A DNA stretch of 38,587 bases, taken from contig JAQTSG010000006.1 of the NCBI GenBank assembly GCA_028711415.1, positions 1 to 38,587 of the forward strand, read 5' to 3'. The translations under genes were made by a program, and so were the position numbers. The notes under the pieces were generated by a model. The model was not told the DNA's origin. It saw nothing but the letters and a program-made list of their open reading frames with translations, and made no database searches. Of this stretch, positions 27,180 through 38,587 are shown piece by piece (position 1 is the first letter of the stretch; every line of letters begins with the position of its first letter). Origin of the DNA: Patescibacteria group bacterium (lineage in GTDB: Bacteria > Patescibacteriota > Patescibacteriia > Patescibacteriales > JAQTRU01).

Positions 27180-27223
27180 GAATATGTGTCTCAAAAATAA
27201 GCAGCCCAGCTAAAAAGGGCATG

Positions 27224-27253
27224 GGGGCGTGCAATTGCATGCCCCTTCTTTTT
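27224..27253 (+). terminator. intrinsic terminator
   Basis: GGGGCGTGCA-AT-TGCATGCCCC-ttcttttta. Confidence 0.75.
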
Positions 27254-27607
27254 ATTAGCCGAATAAGGCCGTGCTTACGTATTTCCCCCCCCGGTCGGGG
27301 AATAAGGCAACAATCGTTCCGGAACCTATATTTTTTACCATTTCCATCATAGAGACTCCAATATATGTATGCACATTGCCAGAAAGAATTGATTTCTAAG
27401 ATTTGACATTTTAATATTTGACAATTTTTTATTTTTATGCTATTTTATTAAGTTCTTAAGTTGCTTTTGCTTGATTTCCTGATTTTTCAGCTAATTAAGC
27501 GCTAAAATAGCAGCTTTGGGATTTAATAACTGAATGAACATTGACAATTGAAATAGTAAGTTAACAAAACATAGAAAAACAGCCAAAAACCGAAAGGTGG
27601 CAAGGAA

Positions 27608-29014
27608 ATGGCAAAACAGAAACAAAACAGGGGAGGCGGAGGAGCTAATGCAGGAACCAAAACCGATAAGATTCGTCTTCTTACCGGAAATCCGGAGAAG
27701 AGAAACGATCGGTTCGCGGTTGCTATCGAAGCCCTCGTGAAGGAATCGGGCGTAGTAAGAGCAAATTGCCCGGTTACCTTCTACCACAATAACCTGGAAG
27801 TCATCGTGGCGGGAGTATTAACCGACGCCGCCGGAAAGGCGACCTGCGTTTATGAGGTGCCTTTAGACATGGCGGGGAAGAAAGTCTCTATCCGCGCGCA
27901 GATTGATAACACGGCGGACGAGGCGTTCTGCGAAGTTACTTTCCCGGCTGACCCGGCCGTAACCGAAACGATTCATCTCGTCTCCGGAAAAGCAAGTGAG
28001 GTAGATAGTCGGTTCGTGGTTAACATCGAGGCTTTGGTGGAAGCCGACAAGAAAGGAAAGGGAGGTTGCCCGGTTACTTTTTATTGTGACGGGCTGACGA
28101 TTCTGGCCGCAGGAGTATTAACCGACGCTAATGGAAAAGCGACCTGCGCCTATAAAGCGCCCTTTAAGAAGGCGGGCAAAAAAGTCTCTATCCGAGCCCG
28201 GATTGATGGCACGGCGGTTGAGCATTCTGCTGACATCGTCCTTCCGGTCGCCCCGAAAATTTTCGCCAAAGCTTTTGAGAATGTCTGGGCGAGGATGAAA
28301 TTTAACCTCGCCAGGAAGGGAGAGCTCTTAATAAAGCACTCCGCAAAAACTTTCATGTTCGCTCTCCTCGCCTGGGTGATTATTGCGCTCGGCGGGGTCA
28401 AGCTTCTCGGCATCGGCCTGGGCATCTTTTTCTTCTTCCAGGCGGTCAAGAAATTCGCGGTTGTTTCGGGGATTGTGATTGCTCTTGCCGTGCCGGTCGT
28501 TTTCTGGATATTCTCTTCGCAGATCGCCGGAACGTTGAGTTTCGCGATTTGGATGGTCTTCTTTTTCGGAGAGCCGTTTTACTGGCTTGAAGAATTGCTG
28601 AAGACTATTGAGGAGAAGGAAGGGAAAGCGGTAGATGTAAAGGTTATCAACCTTTACCCATGGGTTCCCATGGGCTTCGCCATCTTCTTCATAATGATTC
28701 ACCTGTTTTCTTTATTAGGCGGCGGAAGCGGGGCAGAGGTTTCCTCTTTTGAGGATACGGAAGTCCTTAGCTTGGGCGGAAATGAAGGCGGTGGCGGTTT
28801 CTTCGGATTTTTCCACAATCTTTACCGAAATTTCAAGGATATCGTCGACTGGATATTTTTTATCATCATCTTGTCCGTCTGGGCCATGCCCGGAGAAGTT
28901 CTTGGCATCACCGGTTTCAAGAAAGCGGACATGACCGCCGAAAAAGGTCTTTTCTTGTGGGGGATTTTCGATTTACTGGGTAAGTTGTTTTTGAAGAAGA
29001 AAGGCGGCAAGTAA
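27608..29014 (+). CDS. membrane protein with two tandem Ig-like repeats and multiple C-terminal TM helices
   Basis: 468 aa; RBS aaggtggcaagg; two ~85 aa repeats sharing CPVTFY..L.i.aAGVLTDA.GKATC.Y..P...AGKKVSIRA.ID.TA; several hydrophobic segments after ~aa 240. Confidence 0.75.
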   Translation: MAKQKQNRGGGGANAGTKTDKIRLLTGNPEKRNDRFAVAIEALVKESGVVRANCPVTFYHNNLEVIVAGVLTDAAGKATCVYEVPLDMAGKKVSIRAQIDNTADEAFCEVTFPADPAVTETIHLVSGKASEVDSRFVVNIEALVEADKKGKGGCPVTFYCDGLTILAAGVLTDANGKATCAYKAPFKKAGKKVSIRARIDGTAVEHSADIVLPVAPKIFAKAFENVWARMKFNLARKGELLIKHSAKTFMFALLAWVIIALGGVKLLGIGLGIFFFFQAVKKFAVVSGIVIALAVPVVFWIFSSQIAGTLSFAIWMVFFFGEPFYWLEELLKTIEEKEGKAVDVKVINLYPWVPMGFAIFFIMIHLFSLLGGGSGAEVSSFEDTEVLSLGGNEGGGGFFGFFHNLYRNFKDIVDWIFFIIILSVWAMPGEVLGITGFKKADMTAEKGLFLWGIFDLLGKLFLKKKGGK

Positions 29015-29793
29015 TGAAAGCCAGAATGATAGTCGGGATATTTTTGTCCCTCCTGCTTCTTTTCGTCAGCGGCTGTAAGGTGCCGTTTTCCTCTTTCCTC
29101 TTGTCAAAGAAGACGGTGGAAGTGGAAATTGACGGTTCCCTTAGGGACGCTGTCTTTTCCCCGACTTCGGTTCCTGCCAAAAAGGGGAAATTTGTCCTGA
29201 TAGAAGTAAAGGGGCAGGTTTTCAAGGACATAATCGGCCTGAAGCCGAAACTCGTCCCCCTCTCTGACGTAGTCGGGGTGTCTATTCCCGGCCAGGGTAA
29301 GCTCGGCCTGAATCAGGGCTTGAGCGAAACGCAGGTGATGGAAGACGGGGAGATTGAATTCTTCGTTCCCAAACTGTCTATCCCGGGCACGAAATACGCC
29401 ACGGGAACGCAAAAAGGAAAGAAAGAATTCAAAAAAGGGAAGGGAGAAATCATTGTCAAGTTTTCTGATAAGCCCTTCCGAAAAGGCAAACCTCTTCCCC
29501 AGAAAGTTTGGACCACAAAGTTTCTTAAAGACTTGGGTGTTAGAATACCAAGTTTGGAGGAGCTGAAAGAGCTTATGCCGGATGAGGCAGAGTTCAATAA
29601 AACCCTGGATCAGATCAGAAAAGAATCCGGGGCTTACATGGATTCGTCCGGAGTCCGGGCTAAAGTTGATTCCCTCCAGAAAAAAATACAGGAAGGGGAG
29701 AAGGCCTTGAAGTCCGGAGCGGCAAAGGGCTGGAACTATTGGTTCAATGACCCGGTCCGGGAAATTCCTCCTAAAGGGCTTCGGGAAGAATAG
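29014..29793 (+). CDS. predicted lipoprotein, unknown function
   Basis: N-terminal signal with lipobox LFVSGC; start overlaps the upstream stop (TAATG). Confidence 0.7.
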   Translation: MKARMIVGIFLSLLLLFVSGCKVPFSSFLLSKKTVEVEIDGSLRDAVFSPTSVPAKKGKFVLIEVKGQVFKDIIGLKPKLVPLSDVVGVSIPGQGKLGLNQGLSETQVMEDGEIEFFVPKLSIPGTKYATGTQKGKKEFKKGKGEIIVKFSDKPFRKGKPLPQKVWTTKFLKDLGVRIPSLEELKELMPDEAEFNKTLDQIRKESGAYMDSSGVRAKVDSLQKKIQEGEKALKSGAAKGWNYWFNDPVREIPPKGLREE

Positions 29794-29820
29794 TAATCAC
29801 ACGAACGCTAGGAGAATTCA

Positions 29821-31233
29821 ATGAACGCTATTGCTTATATTTTGTTCATAATCGTGGCCGGCCTGTTGTCCTTCGGCGCGATGAAAGTGTTTGCCAGCAA
29901 ACTGGCAGGCAAAAAATGGTACCTAATCCCGCTCTATGTGGCGGGATGGGCGCTCAGGGTAATCGTGGTCTTGATAATCCTCGCTCCGGTATGCGGTTTC
30001 TTGATGGGAGTGGTTTCCAAAACGTTTGGGATCCATCCGCTTATCCCGGCTCTGATTTTTTCCGGAATTGCGGTCCTTGCCTGCTTTTACGGAATCAGGC
30101 CTTGGCTTCTGGAGATCATGAAGAAATCGCTACCAGCTGGCCGGTCGGAAGACGAGTTATTACTAGAGTCTTTCGAGAGAATCATAACCCTGGCTCTATT
30201 CTTTTTTTGTGTCCACTTCACCTTAGATCTTCTGGGTGTTGCGTATGGCCAGAATCTTTGGTGGTGGAGCTGGCACGTAACCCTGGCGTCTGTCTTTGGC
30301 CTTCTCGGATATAGATTTTTTTTCCGAGACTGGGCCAAGGAAAACCAGAATAGGTGGGCCGTTATATTTGGATACGGCCTGAATGTCCTCTTAAGCATCT
30401 ATGTCATGTATTACTTCGGGTTTAATGCTCTCACGGAATTGCGGGGCTCACTCGAAATCTCCTCGATATTCTTACTCTTCAACTTTCTTCTTTTCTTCTT
30501 CTCATTTGGTCTGGGAAAAGAGAAGGAGATGACGAAGAGGGCATCCTACTGGTTGATCTGGATTTGGTCGTTTTCCCTGCTATTGGTTTTCGGGGGTATT
30601 GTCTATCTTCAGGCGACTCATCAAATCACCCGGCAGGAACGGATTGCCGCCCGGATGTTAAATATTGTCCGGTGGCAAAAGGAAGATGTGGATAGGAGCA
30701 TAGCTCTTTATGAGCTGGAAGTCGCGGCCAAAGCTGCGGAAGCGGCTTATAAGGTCGGTGACTCGGATTCCCTTTCCCGGTTGGAGAAAAAGATTGCTAC
30801 AATCGAGGCCAAGGTCAGAGCTGTCCCTCGAGCGAAATACGTTTCGCCCGAGGCAGTCGGGGAAACGATCGGGGAGCTTAAAGCGCTTCCCGGGGATGTT
30901 CTGGAAAAGTTCGGCAGTTCTTCCCAAACCTCCAAACCGCCCGACTACAAAATCTACGAACCCGGCACCTACACCTTCAATCTCAAGGCCGGGGAGAAGA
31001 CCGATCACTGGATTATGTTCCCGTCGCGGGGAGTGGTGATTAACTACTCCGTATCCTCCCCTGATTATCAGTATAAGTTGGTGTATGACGACGGAGAGGT
31101 CATACAAGATGGCAAAGATGTGGTTTATCCTAATAAAATCACGGACAAGTTTAAAATCCTTGCCATCACGGACCAGCCCGAAATCAAGATGACGGTGGTG
31201 CAGGGCCAGTTGAGCGCCGTTGCCCAGCAATAA
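29821..31233 (+). CDS. multi-pass membrane protein with C-terminal extracytoplasmic domain shared with 31486..32430
   Basis: 470 aa; RBS ctaggaga; several TM segments, coiled-coil, then DYKIYEPGTYTFNLKAGEKTDHWIMFPSRGVVINYSVSSPDYQYKLVYDDGE.... Confidence 0.75.
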   Translation: MNAIAYILFIIVAGLLSFGAMKVFASKLAGKKWYLIPLYVAGWALRVIVVLIILAPVCGFLMGVVSKTFGIHPLIPALIFSGIAVLACFYGIRPWLLEIMKKSLPAGRSEDELLLESFERIITLALFFFCVHFTLDLLGVAYGQNLWWWSWHVTLASVFGLLGYRFFFRDWAKENQNRWAVIFGYGLNVLLSIYVMYYFGFNALTELRGSLEISSIFLLFNFLLFFFSFGLGKEKEMTKRASYWLIWIWSFSLLLVFGGIVYLQATHQITRQERIAARMLNIVRWQKEDVDRSIALYELEVAAKAAEAAYKVGDSDSLSRLEKKIATIEAKVRAVPRAKYVSPEAVGETIGELKALPGDVLEKFGSSSQTSKPPDYKIYEPGTYTFNLKAGEKTDHWIMFPSRGVVINYSVSSPDYQYKLVYDDGEVIQDGKDVVYPNKITDKFKILAITDQPEIKMTVVQGQLSAVAQQ

Positions 31234-31253
31234 GTTCTTTCCTTTTGATTCAG

Positions 31254-31288
31254 AAAGGGGATGGTAAATTATAGCCACCCCCTTTTCT
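31254..31288 (+). terminator. intrinsic terminator (copy 1)
   Basis: aaaggggatgg...gccaccccctttt. Confidence 0.65.
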
Positions 31289-31485
31289 TTATGATTAAAT
31301 CATAATTTTATAATAAAAAAACGAAAAAGATGAAAGCAAAAATAAAAGGTGAAAACCTTGACAATTTTTTTAATCTATGGTAGTATCAGAATAGGTAAAA
31401 ATAAAACTTTTTCAATATAAATCCCGATAAAATTGGGATAAAATTGCGCTCATTAAACGTCATATTTTGAAGGGAGGAACTGGCC

Positions 31486-32430
31486 ATGTTCCGGACTATA
31501 ATTTGTACTCTTGCGGCGATCATTCTGATTGCCACTCCGATTTTTGCCGACAATTTGTCGGCAGCCAAGAAGTTTACGGAAGCCGGCCAGTATTTACAGG
31601 CCGAAGCGGTATTCAAAGCCCAGATAGACAAGAACGCGCAGGACGCTGATTCGTGGTATTGGTGGGGTGTGTGCCAACTCAAACAAGGCCGGACTGCCGA
31701 CCAGCTTTTCTTAAAAGCGATCGGGCTTGATCCGACCAAATACAATGCGTTGGCCAGCAAGACCTATCGGCAGGAAGGCGAAGCGTTTCTGGCAAAGGGA
31801 AGAACGGACACAGCCATAACTATGTTTGACGGCGCGGTTTCGTTAGATAAGACCTTGAAACCAGCTATCGGCCAGTATCTGTTTAATCTCGGCCAGTACG
31901 ACTTGGCCATCCGCTATGCGCCGGAATTCGGAAGCAAAGCGGCGGACAACCTCTATACCAAAGCTGAAACGTTTGGTGGCGAAGCCAGTCTGCCTTTTTA
32001 CCGCCAGGTGAAAAAGTACTCGGCCAAATACAACGAAGCCATCAAGGCAAAACTCCTGGCTATTGCCAAGACCAAGTCCGAGGAAAAGGACATTACATTT
32101 TGGCGGACAGCTGCCGCCGAGTTTGGCAAAATTCCGGTTGACTACAAGATCTACGAACCCGGCGTCTATACTTTTTCTCTCAAGGCTGGCGAGAAGACCG
32201 ATCACTGGATTATGTTCCCGGCGCGGGGAGTGGTGATTAACTACTCCGTATCCTCCCCCGATTATCAGTATAAGTTAGTGTATGATGACGGAGAGGTCAT
32301 ACAAGATGGCAAAGATGTGGTTTATCCTAATAAAATCACGGACAAGTTTAAAATCCTTGCCATCACGGACCAGCCCGAAATCAAGATGACGGTGGTGCAG
32401 GGCCAGTTGAGCGCCGTTGCCCAGCAATAA
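31486..32430 (+). CDS. secreted TPR-like protein with the same C-terminal domain as the upstream membrane protein
   Basis: 314 aa; signal peptide IICTLAAIILIATPIFADN; TPR-like helices AAKKFTEAGQYLQAEAVFKAQIDKNAQDADSWYWWGVCQLKQGR; C-terminal ~97 aa nearly identical to the 29821..31233 product. Confidence 0.8.
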   Translation: MFRTIICTLAAIILIATPIFADNLSAAKKFTEAGQYLQAEAVFKAQIDKNAQDADSWYWWGVCQLKQGRTADQLFLKAIGLDPTKYNALASKTYRQEGEAFLAKGRTDTAITMFDGAVSLDKTLKPAIGQYLFNLGQYDLAIRYAPEFGSKAADNLYTKAETFGGEASLPFYRQVKKYSAKYNEAIKAKLLAIAKTKSEEKDITFWRTAAAEFGKIPVDYKIYEPGVYTFSLKAGEKTDHWIMFPARGVVINYSVSSPDYQYKLVYDDGEVIQDGKDVVYPNKITDKFKILAITDQPEIKMTVVQGQLSAVAQQ

Positions 32431-32450
32431 GTTCTTTCCTTTTGATTCAG

Positions 32451-32484
32451 AAAGGGGTGGTGAATTATAGCCACCCCCTTTTTT
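32451..32484 (+). terminator. intrinsic terminator (copy 2)
   Basis: aaaggggtgg-tgaattatag-ccaccccctttttt. Confidence 0.75.
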
Positions 32485-32546
32485 AATTAATCAGAGGTAT
32501 GTTATAATTATATTATAAGCAATTTAATAATTCATTTATTATAAAT

Positions 32547-32948
32547 ATGAAAAAATTAAAATTACCTCTAGTTACCATAATGCTATTTATTGTAATTTTT
32601 TTCCCCTCTTATTTATGCAATGCCGGAGGTAGTGAAAAGGCTTGTCCCCCCGGTCAGGTTTGTCTTGATAATCCTCTTACCGGAAATCAATCCAGTATCT
32701 CTCCCCAAGTTTTTATCGGACGAATCATTAACGCGATTTTAGGCATTGTCGGGTCTTTGGCTTTGGCGATGTTTATTTACGGCGGATTTACCTGGATGAC
32801 CGCGGCCGGGAATTCGGAAAAGGTGGAAAAGGGAAAACAAATTCTACTTTGGGCCACAATCGGCCTAGTTGTTATATTTACCTCTTACGCTTTGGTAAGG
32901 TTTGTCCTGTTTAATGTGGCGCCATCACCGGTAGTGCCGACGATGTAA
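32547..32948 (+). CDS. T4SS_pilin / TrbC-VirB2-like small membrane protein
   Basis: 133 aa; signal peptide, then two TM helices IINAILGIVGSLALAMFIYGGFTWMTAAGNSEKVEKGKQILLWATIGLVVIFTSYALVRFV. Confidence 0.75.
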   Translation: MKKLKLPLVTIMLFIVIFFPSYLCNAGGSEKACPPGQVCLDNPLTGNQSSISPQVFIGRIINAILGIVGSLALAMFIYGGFTWMTAAGNSEKVEKGKQILLWATIGLVVIFTSYALVRFVLFNVAPSPVVPTM

Positions 32949-32965
32949 AGCAGTTTATAATATTT

Positions 32966-33007
32966 AAAAGAGCTTGGGATTTTAGGACCCAAGCTCTTTT
33001 TGTTTTT
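32966..33007. terminator. bidirectional intrinsic terminator between convergent genes
   Basis: aaaagagcttggg-attttagga-cccaagctcttttt. Confidence 0.8.
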
Positions 33008-33027
33008 ATTATGATAAGAAATTCCTT

Positions 33028-38587
<5,560 letters not shown>

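Noticed and set aside
30658-31278. 206-aa antisense ORF over the end of 29821..31233
   Set aside because: Antisense to a better supported CDS; low-complexity composition.

Overview
The window is about 38.6 kb of chromosomal sequence, AT-rich and mosaic. It probably comes from a Patescibacteria/CPR-type bacterium; this is inferred from gene style, an isolated T4SS-type pilin, abundant intergenic palindromes and a REP-associated transposase, not proven. Housekeeping genes include topA, dprA, pth, der, an LCP-family gene, proB/proA/proC, proS and two tRNA-Pro genes. The most interesting parts are: (1) a tightly packed six-gene minus-strand operon (13816-17771) with a radical SAM protein resembling the archaeal tetraether-lipid synthase (Tes/MJ0619) family, an ICMT/PEMT-like membrane methyltransferase, a DUF4395-like protein, a divergent Lgt-like protein lacking several canonical Lgt catalytic residues, and two small membrane proteins, which together form a candidate lipid-modification system; (2) a stand-alone proteasome-like Ntn-hydrolase (3045-3902) with Thr1/Asp17 spacing; (3) a Y1 REP transposase whose ORF contains an in-frame expansion of a REP-like palindrome; (4) two structured intergenic RNA candidates with CCUCCUU loops upstream of a DUF218-like gene; (5) a proline-themed cluster; (6) a secreted/membrane gene cluster (27608-32430) with a 3'-terminal domain that has undergone recent duplication or gene conversion; and (7) a giant multidomain surface protein that runs off the right edge. 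All assignments were made by eye from sequence motifs; no database searches were run.
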